A stretch of 64,000 bases of DNA from Crocinitomix algicola (GTDB lineage: Bacteria > Bacteroidota > Bacteroidia > Flavobacteriales_D > Crocinitomicaceae), in NCBI RefSeq assembly GCF_001661595.2, contig NZ_LYPF02000021.1, positions 1 through 64,000 of the forward strand, in the 5' to 3' direction. The notes beneath the pieces are model-generated. The model did no database searches, was not told the DNA's origin, and saw only the letters and a program-made list of their open reading frames with translations. Shown here one piece after another: positions 43,250 through 52,672 of this stretch. The position numbers and the translations under genes are program-made. Within the stretch, counting starts at the first letter, position 1; each line of letters begins with the position of its first letter.

Positions 43250-45592
43250 ATGAAACAATACTACAACTTGAAGAAATCCTGGCTTTTCGCATTTGCATTA
43301 GTTTCGGGCTTAGGTGCAAGCGCCCAGCTGTATGAATTCAGCGAGCACACCTTTACGAACGCTGGTGCCGAAGGAAAAGAAGGACCAACATTAATTGACT
43401 GTGTAGACGAATACACAGCCGACGGAGCAGCTTGGGCTGCAACATATCTAGACATGAGTACGCCAGGCATCCAAGAGTGGACTGTACCTGCCTCAGGATC
43501 CTATACTATAACTGCTGCTGGAGCAAAAGGTGGTTTTCACCCTTGGTCTGGTAATGACGGAGGATTCGGTGCACAAATGACCGGAACTTTTGATTTAGAA
43601 GAAGGAGATATTCTTTATATCCTAGTAGGGCAACAAGGTGGAGACGCGCTCAACTTTGATAATGCTGCACCAGGTGGTGGTGGTGGAACCTTTGTTTGGG
43701 ACCCAACTGATGATGCTGAGCCATTAATTGCTGCTGGTGGTGGTGGTGGCGGTGGAAGAGTCACTTATGACGATATCCACGCAACAGATGAAATAGATGG
43801 TCATGGTTCTTACAATAAAGCTAACGGTGGTGTTGGCGGAAATGGTGGACGAAACAATACCGGTGGTGGAAGTTACTGGGCTGGTGGTGGTGCTGGCTGG
43901 TTAACTAACGGTACAGGTGGTAACCAAGCCTCTGATTATGTTTACACTGGTTCTTATGCACAAGGTGGTCGTAGACCATTAGAAGGTGGAATTGGAGGAC
44001 AAAGATATAATGACGGATTTGATGAAGGTGGAGACGGAGGATTCGGCGGCGGCGGCGGCGGCGGATCTGACAATATGGGTACCGGCGGTGGCGGTGGCTA
44101 TTCTGGCGGTGGCGGTAACTGGGGTTCTAACTCTCACCCTGGTGGTGGCGGAGGATCATATAACTCTGGAGCTGATCAAATTAATATTGCTGGCGTGAAC
44201 GATGGAATGGGTTATGTTACTATCGTACTTAATTGTGTTCCTCTTGTACCAGATCATACGGACACAGGTGTATGTCATGGTGACCCTGTAACTTTATCTG
44301 CAGATTCAGAAACTGGTGGAACTATCTCATGGTCAGGTGGTATTTCTGATGGAACACCATTTATTCCTGCACCAGGAATGACAACTTTCGAGGCATTCAG
44401 CACAAGCCCAGATGATTGTGCTTATTCAATTGACGTATATTCAACTGCTGTTCCAGAAATCACAGCACACTCTAGTTTACCATCCGCTTGTGAAGGAGCA
44501 TTAATCACTTTATGGGGTGAAGGAGGAGATCATTACGAATGGACTGGTGATGGTGATATTGACCCAACTGATAGTGTCGCATTCCTAGCAGAAGCTGGAA
44601 CAAGAACGTATACTCTTATTGGTTCTGAACTTGGATGTGAAGCGCCTCCTGTTGAACTAGTATTAGAAGGAGCACCACAACCAGAAGTAATCGGAACTGC
44701 AACTCCATCCGAAGTATGTATGGGAGAATCATACACTATTAACGGAGGTGGTTCTGGCGCTGTTTCTTACTACTGGGGAGGTGGTTTAGCAGACGGAGGA
44801 ACAGTTACACCTGAGACTCCTGGAACTTTTGTTCATATGGTTGTTGGTGTATCAGAAGACGGATGTTATGATACAGCATTTGCTACTGTAAATGTAATTC
44901 CTGCACCTATGGTAGAAGCTGGTCCAGACAAAACTGTATGTGAAGGTCATGAAGTAACTTTATTAGGTTCAGGTGCTGAAACATATTCTTGGGATATGGG
45001 TGTTGAAAATGGAATTCCATTCGTTCCACCTGTTGGATCTACTGAATATACAGTAACTGGAACAAATGCGGCAGGATGTTCAGGAGAAGACATGGTAACT
45101 ATTAATGTTGTTGACCTTCCTGAAATCACAGATGTTGTAATTGAAGATGAATATTACGGTTATGATGGATCAATTGACATTACAGTAGGTGGTGGATCAG
45201 GAGATTATACTTTTGCATGGTCTCATGGACCAACTACAGAAGATGTTGATGGTTTAACAGACGGTGTATACACTGTAACAATTGATGACATCACTATTGA
45301 TCCAGGAAAATGTCCTGTAGAAGAGACATTTATCTTAACAAGCTACGTTGGAATTGAAGGTGAAGCTGCTCAATCAATTGAAATCTTCCCTAATCCAACT
45401 GCAGATCAATTAAACATTAAATTTGAAGGGTCATTTGATTATGAAGTAGTTTCTATTTCTGGTCAAATATTAATCAGTGGTGTTGCTGTTGATCAAGAAG
45501 TAATTTCTCTTGCTGATTTAGCTAACGGTACATACATCGTTAAAATCATGTCAGAGGAAGTAACTCATATATCGAATATTGTGAAGAACTAA
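43250..45592 (+). CDS. Glycine-rich T9SS type A secreted protein
   Basis: A 780-residue exported protein. I start at the Met at 43250 (MKQYYNLKKSWLF), which gives a normal signal peptide ending at ASAQ; an upstream in-frame Met at 43226 adds an odd 8-residue lead. Residues about 50-325 form a Gly-rich domain (many GGG, GGGGG), followed by Ig/PKD-like repeats with Cys pairs (for example VPLVPDHTDTGVCHG, PLSACEG-like units). The last 80 residues (IEIFPNPTADQLNIKF onward) are a T9SS type A sorting domain. A strong terminator follows. It may be a surface adhesin or matrix protein. Confidence 0.85.
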   Translation: MKQYYNLKKSWLFAFALVSGLGASAQLYEFSEHTFTNAGAEGKEGPTLIDCVDEYTADGAAWAATYLDMSTPGIQEWTVPASGSYTITAAGAKGGFHPWSGNDGGFGAQMTGTFDLEEGDILYILVGQQGGDALNFDNAAPGGGGGTFVWDPTDDAEPLIAAGGGGGGGRVTYDDIHATDEIDGHGSYNKANGGVGGNGGRNNTGGGSYWAGGGAGWLTNGTGGNQASDYVYTGSYAQGGRRPLEGGIGGQRYNDGFDEGGDGGFGGGGGGGSDNMGTGGGGGYSGGGGNWGSNSHPGGGGGSYNSGADQINIAGVNDGMGYVTIVLNCVPLVPDHTDTGVCHGDPVTLSADSETGGTISWSGGISDGTPFIPAPGMTTFEAFSTSPDDCAYSIDVYSTAVPEITAHSSLPSACEGALITLWGEGGDHYEWTGDGDIDPTDSVAFLAEAGTRTYTLIGSELGCEAPPVELVLEGAPQPEVIGTATPSEVCMGESYTINGGGSGAVSYYWGGGLADGGTVTPETPGTFVHMVVGVSEDGCYDTAFATVNVIPAPMVEAGPDKTVCEGHEVTLLGSGAETYSWDMGVENGIPFVPPVGSTEYTVTGTNAAGCSGEDMVTINVVDLPEITDVVIEDEYYGYDGSIDITVGGGSGDYTFAWSHGPTTEDVDGLTDGVYTVTIDDITIDPGKCPVEETFILTSYVGIEGEAAQSIEIFPNPTADQLNIKFEGSFDYEVVSISGQILISGVAVDQEVISLADLANGTYIVKIMSEEVTHISNIVKN
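44045..44062 (+). repeat. GGC triplet run in the Gly-rich gene
   Basis: Six GGC codons in a row encode Gly. Length changes by slippage would stay in frame. A further stretch of GGT repeats lies near 43736-43760. Confidence 0.7.
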
Positions 45593-45614
45593 ATTCACTT
45601 TCCTTATTAACATT

Positions 45615-45648
45615 AAAAAGGCTGTTTCAAATTTGAAACAGCCTTTTT
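45615..45648. terminator. Strong terminator, perfect palindrome
   Basis: AAAAAGGCTGTTTCAAA pairs with TTTGAAACAGCCTTTTT with no interruption. The T-run continues on the + strand to 45650. It can serve both convergent genes. Confidence 0.92.
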
Positions 45649-45731
45649 TTATAATTACTTCTTAGTATACCTCAAAGAGAGACAAATTAATTCAGTAATA
45701 TGTTATCTGACACGCTATAATACTGGATTTA

Positions 45732-48176
45732 TTAGCGTTGTCCCCCGCCATCACCATTTGTACGATTATTCTCATCTTCCAATCCGGTCTTCCGTTCCCG
45801 AATTTTTTTCATTTCGTTATTCCCGAAGTTATAGGTTAAATTAAAGGCTACACGTTGACTTTCGTATCCCCCTGAACCATCAAACCGGACATCTCCAAAA
45901 GTCGCTTTTGCCTTCCACCATGAGGTAAAAAATATATCAGAACCGGATAAACGCAAAGCCAAACGATCATTAAAAAACTTCTTTTCTAAAGCTGCATTAA
46001 AAGCACCCAAACTTTGTGTAACATAGGTACCGCCCCAAACTGATGGAGAACTAAACCATCCAGACAATTCAAGCTTAAAGCCCTTTGGCAATAAAAAAGT
46101 ATTTTGACCATATATACTAACCGTTTCTTGGGTTAATGGCGTGAATTTTTCATCATTAGCCAAATACGAAGTTGAATATGCATTCACTGATAAGTAAACA
46201 TTCCACCAACTTTTAACCTGTAGTGGCAAACTTAAACCTAAAGTTATCGTTCGCTGGTCGGCAACATTTAAGGTTGTTAAAAAAGATTTATCCGTACCCA
46301 ACGTATCTGTAATTTGAGCAAAATAATCTTCAACATAACTATAACTAACCGATGTTGTAAAACGGTACTTAAAGGTATGAGACAATCTTGTATTGTAGGC
46401 ATATTGTGGCTGTAAAAACGGATTCCCCTTCATAAACGATAGTTCGGAAGACTGATTAACAAAAGGATTTAAAGATTGATAATTTGGTCGTTGAATACGT
46501 CTACTAAAATTTAGAGCCCACATGTTATTCTGATTCTGATTGAATGTTAATCCCCCACTTGGAAAAAGATTGGTGTAGGATCTACGAACCGAATCTTCAG
46601 AATTAATTTGACTACTCTTTAACTCTCCAAAAGATTGAGTATGTTCAACCCGAACCCCTACCTGCAAATTCCATTTTTGATTTAACTTTTTAGCGTAATT
46701 AATGTAACCTGCTGCAATGTTTTCTGAATAAAGAAATTCATTCGAACGGCTATCATTTCGATAATCATTACCATCAACTACATCAAAAAATTCAAACACA
46801 TTATCCGTTTCGACCATTGACACTTTCATTCCAGCGCCTAATTTTCCACCTAAAAAATATTGGCCATAATCCAATTTTGCAGAATATATAGCGATTGAAG
46901 TTGGCGTTACCATACGGTAGTTATTTTCAAATAATGTATTCCCGTTGCTTCCATTTAAATATAAATTAGGTTGATAATTAGAGGACTCCCGATTATAGGC
47001 AGCATAGTCCAAATCCAGTGTTAACTCATGCCCTAAAGAATCTTGATAACGGTAATTTATATTACCAGCACCTTGTGAATTTGTACCATAACCAGTGTTT
47101 TCCGCTATTAACTTTTGTTGTGGCGTATTAGATTCAAAAGGAATAATTAAAGTACTTGTGTTACTTGAGTTTTCAGTGTCAAAATAATTTCCAGAAACCA
47201 AAATTCCTAGTGTATGATTATCATTTATAAACCAATCCGTACCAACTTTAGCGTTATGTGCCCCTGCATAATAACTATTATCTGTCTCAGAGCTATACAA
47301 ATAACCATATTGCCAACGATCCATGTCAAAAAATCCCCAGTTACGTCCATAGTTATTACTATACGAAGCATAAACATTACTCTTTTTATTTCTATGATTT
47401 ATTGATATAGAACTATTCGCATGATGATTTTTACCATAAGCATAACCCGCTGTAAACGTACCATTAGTACCCAAATTTTTATCACGTTTAAGTATAATAT
47501 TAATTATCCCAGCGTTACCAGCTGCATCGTATTTAGATGAAGGTTGTGTTATGATTTCTAACTTATCAATATCCGCGGCCTGCAGTGTTTTTAAATAATT
47601 AATTAAATCATCACCGGCTAAAATCGAAGGTTTATTATCAATATAAACTTGGACACCTGACTTTCCCTCAACAATAATATCATTATTATTATCGATTATA
47701 ACACCCGGTGCTTTACGTAACAAATCAAACCCATTAGATCCGGTAGCGTTAAGTGTTTTATCCACATTAAACACAGTTTTATCTGGCTCAACTTCAATTA
47801 TCGGACGTAATTGTAAGACCTGCACAGCTTCAAGTTCACTGTCCGAAATCATTTTTATAATTCCAATCTCTATTCCATCTCCAAAGAGTTCAAATTCTTC
47901 TGAAATATACTTTTCAAATCCGACAGAAGCAATTTGCAGAAAGTACTTTCCGTTAGCCACTCCATTTAAAACAAACTTACCCGTGGTATCTGAAACACCA
48001 AATTTAGAAACAGTACTATCTGTACTGTTCTTCAATAAAATATTAGCGAAAGGGATAGGTTCATTATCATTCAACAACTCACCTGTTACTCGGTTAGCTC
48101 CTTGCGAAAATGCAATTACGTTAAACTGAGTAAACAGTAGTAAACATGATAATTTTAAAAAATTCAACGTGCACAT
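45732..48176 (-). CDS. TonB-dependent receptor-like outer-membrane protein
   Basis: An 814-residue outer-membrane protein. The signal peptide ends near AFSQ (residue 25). Residues about 28-110 are a carboxypeptidase-like regulatory domain (VTGELLNDNEPIPFANILL), a plug domain follows (about 130-230, with GSNGFDLLRKAPGVII), then a long barrel with many aromatic strands. The C-terminus is RKTGLEDENNRTNGDGGGQR, a Gly/Asn tail instead of a final aromatic residue. The family is OMP_b-brl_3/TonB-dependent receptor; ligand unknown. No SusD-type lipoprotein is nearby, so it is not a classic PUL pair. Confidence 0.85.
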   Translation of the reverse strand: MCTLNFLKLSCLLLFTQFNVIAFSQGANRVTGELLNDNEPIPFANILLKNSTDSTVSKFGVSDTTGKFVLNGVANGKYFLQIASVGFEKYISEEFELFGDGIEIGIIKMISDSELEAVQVLQLRPIIEVEPDKTVFNVDKTLNATGSNGFDLLRKAPGVIIDNNNDIIVEGKSGVQVYIDNKPSILAGDDLINYLKTLQAADIDKLEIITQPSSKYDAAGNAGIINIILKRDKNLGTNGTFTAGYAYGKNHHANSSISINHRNKKSNVYASYSNNYGRNWGFFDMDRWQYGYLYSSETDNSYYAGAHNAKVGTDWFINDNHTLGILVSGNYFDTENSSNTSTLIIPFESNTPQQKLIAENTGYGTNSQGAGNINYRYQDSLGHELTLDLDYAAYNRESSNYQPNLYLNGSNGNTLFENNYRMVTPTSIAIYSAKLDYGQYFLGGKLGAGMKVSMVETDNVFEFFDVVDGNDYRNDSRSNEFLYSENIAAGYINYAKKLNQKWNLQVGVRVEHTQSFGELKSSQINSEDSVRRSYTNLFPSGGLTFNQNQNNMWALNFSRRIQRPNYQSLNPFVNQSSELSFMKGNPFLQPQYAYNTRLSHTFKYRFTTSVSYSYVEDYFAQITDTLGTDKSFLTTLNVADQRTITLGLSLPLQVKSWWNVYLSVNAYSTSYLANDEKFTPLTQETVSIYGQNTFLLPKGFKLELSGWFSSPSVWGGTYVTQSLGAFNAALEKKFFNDRLALRLSGSDIFFTSWWKAKATFGDVRFDGSGGYESQRVAFNLTYNFGNNEMKKIRERKTGLEDENNRTNGDGGGQR

Positions 48177-48301
48177 AATTATAATTTATATGTACAAAGT
48201 TCAATATACCATACCGAACAACAATTGGAAATGAAGATGAACAGTTACAAAATCTGTTCAACGTCATAGATTAAGGTTAAAAGGTATTTATTTTTACCCT
48301 T

Positions 48302-49279
48302 TTAATTCATTTTTTTGGATTCTTTATTCCAAAAACCATAAAATAATTGTTTCCAAAACGATTTAGGGAATTGCTCTACATCTTTAAATCCCAGACGAAT
48401 ATCTCTTCCAGAATACGGCACATAATTAGTTCTAAATATATAATCCCATAAACTTAAAGAAATTCCAAAATTAGCACCATATTGATGATCATCGGGTAGT
48501 TCGTAGGCATGATGCCAAATATGCATTCTAGGATTGTTAAAAACGTATTTTAATGGACCATAAGAAATATCAATATTGGCGTGATTAATGTGCCCTATTG
48601 CGATGGCTAAATAATGTGCAATAAACGCAGTTTCTAGTGTAAAGCCGCCAATAAAAAGCATCGCTAAATATTTCATTGGGGTATAAAAAACATTTTCCAT
48701 CCAATGATACCTTAAATGAGCAGCAAATCCCATTTGTTCTACTGAATGATGGACTTGATGGAAACGCCATAAAAAGTTGAACCGATGCAATAAAAAATGT
48801 GTAAACCACTGCACAAAATCTAACGCTAAAAAGAAAATAATAAATTGCAAAACCGGGTGAAGGCTGGATAGGTTGAACAACGAATAGGCTGACAAGTCTC
48901 CGCCTACAATATTTATAAAGCCCTGTTCAGTTATATTGGCAATAGCTGCAAATATTATCAAGCGGAAAAGAAAGAAGTTGAAAATCATATAAAAAGCATC
49001 CAACCAAAAATCCTTTCTAAAAACAGGCTGATTCTTGCGCCAAGGAAAAACTATTTCTAACAACCAAACCAAAAGCGATAATCCAATTAATAACCAAAAA
49101 TAATTGATATACCACGGCTCCGTTTGAAAGGTTATTTCACGCCATAGATATCCTCCATATCCGATGAATGAATCGATAAAAACATCAAAAAATGAAACTA
49201 TTGAACTTTCAGTTCCTTGCGAATAAGACACTCTACTCACAACAAGTCCAATAAATAAAAATACTACCCTTATGCCCAT
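48302..49279 (-). CDS. Sterol desaturase/fatty acid hydroxylase family protein
   Basis: A 325-residue membrane di-iron enzyme. Signal-like helix at the start, about five membrane helices, and the family His clusters are visible: HFLLHRFNFLWRFHQVHH, HYLAIAIGHINHANI and HIWHHA. Such enzymes hydroxylate or desaturate lipids; the substrate may be a fatty acid, a sterol-like lipid or a sphingolipid. It lies 125 bases from the TonB-type receptor gene and is separate from it. Confidence 0.85.
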   Translation of the reverse strand: MGIRVVFLFIGLVVSRVSYSQGTESSIVSFFDVFIDSFIGYGGYLWREITFQTEPWYINYFWLLIGLSLLVWLLEIVFPWRKNQPVFRKDFWLDAFYMIFNFFLFRLIIFAAIANITEQGFINIVGGDLSAYSLFNLSSLHPVLQFIIFFLALDFVQWFTHFLLHRFNFLWRFHQVHHSVEQMGFAAHLRYHWMENVFYTPMKYLAMLFIGGFTLETAFIAHYLAIAIGHINHANIDISYGPLKYVFNNPRMHIWHHAYELPDDHQYGANFGISLSLWDYIFRTNYVPYSGRDIRLGFKDVEQFPKSFWKQLFYGFWNKESKKMN

Positions 49280-49380
49280 AAAACGATTCTATTTTTCAAT
49301 TCTTTCTGTTTGATTAAAAACAGATAATCGACTTTTAGTATACAAACAAATTCTACGCTAAGTTAGTTCAATTGAATCAT

Positions 49381-49388
49381 TATCTTTG
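49381..49388 (+). promoter_or_regulatory. -7 box (TATCTTTG) for kbl
   Basis: An exact TAnnTTTG match. It would start transcription near 49394, after the in-frame Met at 49386, which supports the start at 49416. Confidence 0.5.
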
Positions 49389-49415
49389 TATCATATATTA
49401 CAAAGCACTGAAATT

Positions 49416-50606
49416 ATGATTGGAAAACTAGAAGAACAACTACAAAATGAATTAGCGGCAATTAAAGAAGCTGGTCTTTATAAAGAAGAGCGAATTATTG
49501 TTACACCCCAAGGTGCGGAAGTGACCGTGGATAGTGGTGACGATGTTGTAATCATGTGTGCTAATAATTACCTAGGTTTATCCAGTCATCCTAAAGTAAT
49601 TGAAGGAGCTAAGAAAGCACTTGACAGTCATGGTTTTGGTATGTCTTCTGTGAGATTCATATGCGGAACGCAAGATATTCACAAAACACTAGAGCGAAAA
49701 ATTTCTGAGTTTCTAGGAATGGAAGATACGATTTTATATGCTGCCGCTTTTGATGCCAATGGAGGTGTATTTGAACCACTCTTTGGTAAAGAAGATGCCA
49801 TAATTTCTGATGAGTTAAATCATGCTTCAATTATTGATGGCGTTCGTTTATGCAAAGCTGCACGTTACCGTTATAAAAACTCTGATATGGCAGATTTGGA
49901 GGAGCAATTGAAAGCCGCCCAAAGTCATAGGAATAGAATTATTGTAACTGACGGAGTATTTTCTATGGATGGTTACGTAGCTAAGTTAGATCAAATTTGT
50001 GATTTGGCAGAAAAATACGATGCACTTGTTATGGTTGACGATTGCCATGCTACAGGATTTATTGGTAAAACAGGACGCGGTACACACGAACACAACAATG
50101 TAATGGGACGTGTTGACATCATCACGGGCACACTTGGCAAAGCATTGGGTGGTGCCATGGGTGGATTCACAGCTGCGAAAAAAGAAATCATTGATATGTT
50201 GCGACAACGATCTAGACCTTATTTATTCTCAAATTCACTTGCCCCTTCTATAGTAGGTGCTTCTATCGCCGTATTTGATTTGTTAAGTGAATCAACTGAA
50301 TTGCGTGATCGTTTAGAAGAGAATGCAGCATACTTTAAAGCGGGAGTGAAAAAAGCTGGATTAGACGTCAGAGAAGGAGATTCCCCAATTGTTCCTGTTA
50401 TGCTTTATGACGCAAAAATTGCGCAAGAATTTGCGGCTAAATTATTAGATGAAGGTGTTTATGCCATTGGATTCTTTTACCCAGTTGTACCGAAAGAACA
50501 AGCAAGAATTCGTGTTCAATTGTCTGCTGCCCATACAAAAGCGCAACTTGACAAAGCTATTGCTGCGTTTGAAAAGGTTGGTAAAGAGCTGGGTGTAATT
50601 AAATAA
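49416..50606 (+). CDS. kbl: Glycine C-acetyltransferase (2-amino-3-ketobutyrate CoA ligase)
   Basis: A 396-residue PLP alpha-oxoamine synthase. PLP lysine is Lys242 (GTLGKALGG); the phosphate contact is [10 protein letters not shown]. The product cleaves 2-amino-3-ketobutyrate with CoA to glycine and acetyl-CoA, the second step of threonine breakdown. Length matches E. coli Kbl (398) when started at 49416 ([10 protein letters not shown]). Threonine dehydrogenase is not in the window. Confidence 0.9.
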   Translation: MIGKLEEQLQNELAAIKEAGLYKEERIIVTPQGAEVTVDSGDDVVIMCANNYLGLSSHPKVIEGAKKALDSHGFGMSSVRFICGTQDIHKTLERKISEFLGMEDTILYAAAFDANGGVFEPLFGKEDAIISDELNHASIIDGVRLCKAARYRYKNSDMADLEEQLKAAQSHRNRIIVTDGVFSMDGYVAKLDQICDLAEKYDALVMVDDCHATGFIGKTGRGTHEHNNVMGRVDIITGTLGKALGGAMGGFTAAKKEIIDMLRQRSRPYLFSNSLAPSIVGASIAVFDLLSESTELRDRLEENAAYFKAGVKKAGLDVREGDSPIVPVMLYDAKIAQEFAAKLLDEGVYAIGFFYPVVPKEQARIRVQLSAAHTKAQLDKAIAAFEKVGKELGVIK

Positions 50607-50613
50607 AACGAAG

Positions 50614-51354
50614 ATGAAAAAAATTTGGTATATCGCATGCATCAGTCTTGTTATAAGCTGTCAAAATAGTACTAATGAGAATACTGAAGTAGACACAGGC
50701 ACTGTTCAAGAAATTGAACCGAATCAAAAAGAACTCGATGAAATTGCTTTACTTGAACAGCCTCAGCTAATACAGGACTTCTTTGCTATTGATGAAACTA
50801 TTTTAGGCGATGATTTTTGTTTTGACAAACAAGAAGTAAGTCAAGCAATTTTACACAATAATTCAGCTGTTGATTGGAAAAAATTTGAACTATCTGATCA
50901 TTATTTTACAATAAATGAGAGTAAATGTGGTGTCCTTTTAGAATTCATGACTTTTGAATTGGGTGAAAAGAAAGTCGCTTTTTTAAGTCAAATGAACGAA
51001 GGCAAACAACAATTCAATTATTTGATCTGGGACAATAAAAAAAATCAATGGAAAAATTCGAATGATTACCCTAAACCCGAGTTAACCGCCTATTTTTCTG
51101 ACTTAAACGAAGATGAAATAGAGAAAGTCAATGAATATGGTACAGATTTAGTGTATATTAATCCACAATATATTGGAGCAACTTTTGTGTTTTCCGAATG
51201 GGGTATGATGATGAATATGGGTGAAAAGCAAATGGATCAATTTACCTCACCTATTCGACATGAATTTGAACTAAAAGTCGTTGACAACCAACTCGTATTA
51301 GAACAAGTTGATTTAATTTTGGGCACTGAGAAGGATAGCGTTTTAGCCATTTAA
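50614..51354 (+). CDS. Predicted lipoprotein
   Basis: A 246-residue lipoprotein; lipobox VISC at residues 13-16. The mature part is acidic and Gln-rich with no motif I know. It lies 7 bases after kbl, so it may be co-transcribed with it. Function unknown. Confidence 0.7.
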   Translation: MKKIWYIACISLVISCQNSTNENTEVDTGTVQEIEPNQKELDEIALLEQPQLIQDFFAIDETILGDDFCFDKQEVSQAILHNNSAVDWKKFELSDHYFTINESKCGVLLEFMTFELGEKKVAFLSQMNEGKQQFNYLIWDNKKNQWKNSNDYPKPELTAYFSDLNEDEIEKVNEYGTDLVYINPQYIGATFVFSEWGMMMNMGEKQMDQFTSPIRHEFELKVVDNQLVLEQVDLILGTEKDSVLAI

Positions 51355-51420
51355 AAGAACGAATAAAACAATATCTCATTTCGTGTGTTTCTAGTACTGA
51401 ACAACCTTATAAATGAGGAT

Positions 51421-51864
51421 ATGATTTTATTTATTTCGATAATCGCTGCTTTTTTCTTTATGGAATTTATGGCTTGGTTTACCCATAAGTATATCATGCA
51501 TGGATTTTTGTGGAACCTACATGAAGACCATCATAAACCGACCGGTAAACTTTTCCAAAAAAACGATCTATTCTTCCTTATTTTTGCAATTCCCTCTTGG
51601 CTAACTATTATGTTTGGCTTCATCTATAACAACTCAATCTCAATAGGAATTGGTTTTGGCATCGCTCTCTACGGTTTAGCTTACTTTTTGATGCATGATG
51701 TCCTTATTCATCGTAGAAAAAAATGGTTCGATAAAACTGATAATCGCTATTTTAAAGCCGCAAGAAAAGCGCATAAAGTGCATCATAAAAACCAAGAAAA
51801 GGAAGACGGCAAATGCTTTGGCATGCTAATCTTCCCTTTCAAGTATTTTAAAGAAGCTAAATAA
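51421..51864 (+). CDS. crtZ: Carotenoid beta-ring hydroxylase (CrtZ family)
   Basis: A 147-residue membrane di-iron enzyme started at 51421 (MILFISIIAAFF); an upstream in-frame start at 51385 would add 12 residues. The His motifs HKYIMHG, HEDHH, HDVLIHRR and HKVHH are those of bacterial beta-carotene hydroxylase. It would add hydroxyl groups to beta-ring carotenoids to make zeaxanthin, a usual pigment of flavobacteria. Other carotenoid genes are not in the window. Its stop lies 2 bases from the convergent gene. Confidence 0.85.
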   Translation: MILFISIIAAFFFMEFMAWFTHKYIMHGFLWNLHEDHHKPTGKLFQKNDLFFLIFAIPSWLTIMFGFIYNNSISIGIGFGIALYGLAYFLMHDVLIHRRKKWFDKTDNRYFKAARKAHKVHHKNQEKEDGKCFGMLIFPFKYFKEAK

Positions 51865-51866
51865 AA

Positions 51867-52628
51867 CTACTTTAAACTAACATTTTTACCTAAGGCATAT
51901 CTTACTCCTACATTGCACATAACAGATCCATTAAATATATTTGGCGGCGTCTCAGGGTAATAATTCTTAGGGTCATTCCGATCACTCTCATTCAAATAAA
52001 TAGGCGTTCCAAAAATGCCCGCCAGTGATGCATGCACCATTAAATGGTTTGAAATAGGCACATCCAAATTAAGTGAAAGCCTTAAATCGGTATTCAAAAA
52101 ATGATAATTGACTTGTGCAAAATCATGCTCGCCTATGACTTGTTGATGACCATTACCTTGATCAGTAAAGTAGTCATAATTTTCCGGAGTAACAATCTCA
52201 GCAAATTCCCAGGTTCCATCCTCATTGATTGCATATCCAATATTTTGCCTTTGTAAAAACTGACTTCGATATGCAAGATTTAAATCTAAACCTAATGAAA
52301 ATCCAAATTTTAAATCGCGTTCTAAACCGAGCCTTAGATTAAATTGATTCCTTCTGCTCGTCTGACGTGTCATAAGAACAGTTGTGTCTGAAGCAGAATA
52401 GACAGATTCAGGGGAAAAATAGTTCCCTTGACCTCCAACTGTAAACCCAATTTTATAGCGATAGCTTTCACCGAAAGGATTTCGGAATTCTAAACCAAAT
52501 TTATTGAGTTGATCCGTGGAGAAAACCACTCCTAAATCCTTGTACCTTTCATTAGGTGAATCTTGTCCATACCCTAAAACTGAACTTGATAATCCAATAC
52601 CTAAACCAATAATTCTAAACCAATTCAT
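51867..52628 (-). CDS. Exported barrel-like protein of the sigma/TonB operon
   Basis: A roughly 253-residue exported protein. I start at the Met at 52628 (MNWFRIIGLGIG), which gives a signal peptide ending near LGYGQ; a Met at 52658 would add ten residues. The mature part shows outer-membrane barrel strands (NQFNLRLGLERDLKFGFSLGL, LSLNLDVPISNHLMVHA) and ends in VRYALGKNVSLK. It follows the TonB-like gene in the same orientation. Role unknown. Confidence 0.68.
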   Translation of the reverse strand: MNWFRIIGLGIGLSSSVLGYGQDSPNERYKDLGVVFSTDQLNKFGLEFRNPFGESYRYKIGFTVGGQGNYFSPESVYSASDTTVLMTRQTSRRNQFNLRLGLERDLKFGFSLGLDLNLAYRSQFLQRQNIGYAINEDGTWEFAEIVTPENYDYFTDQGNGHQQVIGEHDFAQVNYHFLNTDLRLSLNLDVPISNHLMVHASLAGIFGTPIYLNESDRNDPKNYYPETPPNIFNGSVMCNVGVRYALGKNVSLK

Positions 52629-52672
52629 AAGCGTTATTTTCACTTGTAAACGAGTCATTTAAGTAAATAGTA

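Noticed and set aside
43700-44170. Repeated GGT/GGC triplets that look like a repeat array
   Set aside because: They are glycine codons in frame inside a Gly-rich protein, with no direct-repeat/spacer periodicity, so this is not a CRISPR array or satellite.
45732-49279. TonB-type receptor as part of a polysaccharide utilisation locus
   Set aside because: No SusD-like lipoprotein, glycoside hydrolase or sugar regulator lies nearby.
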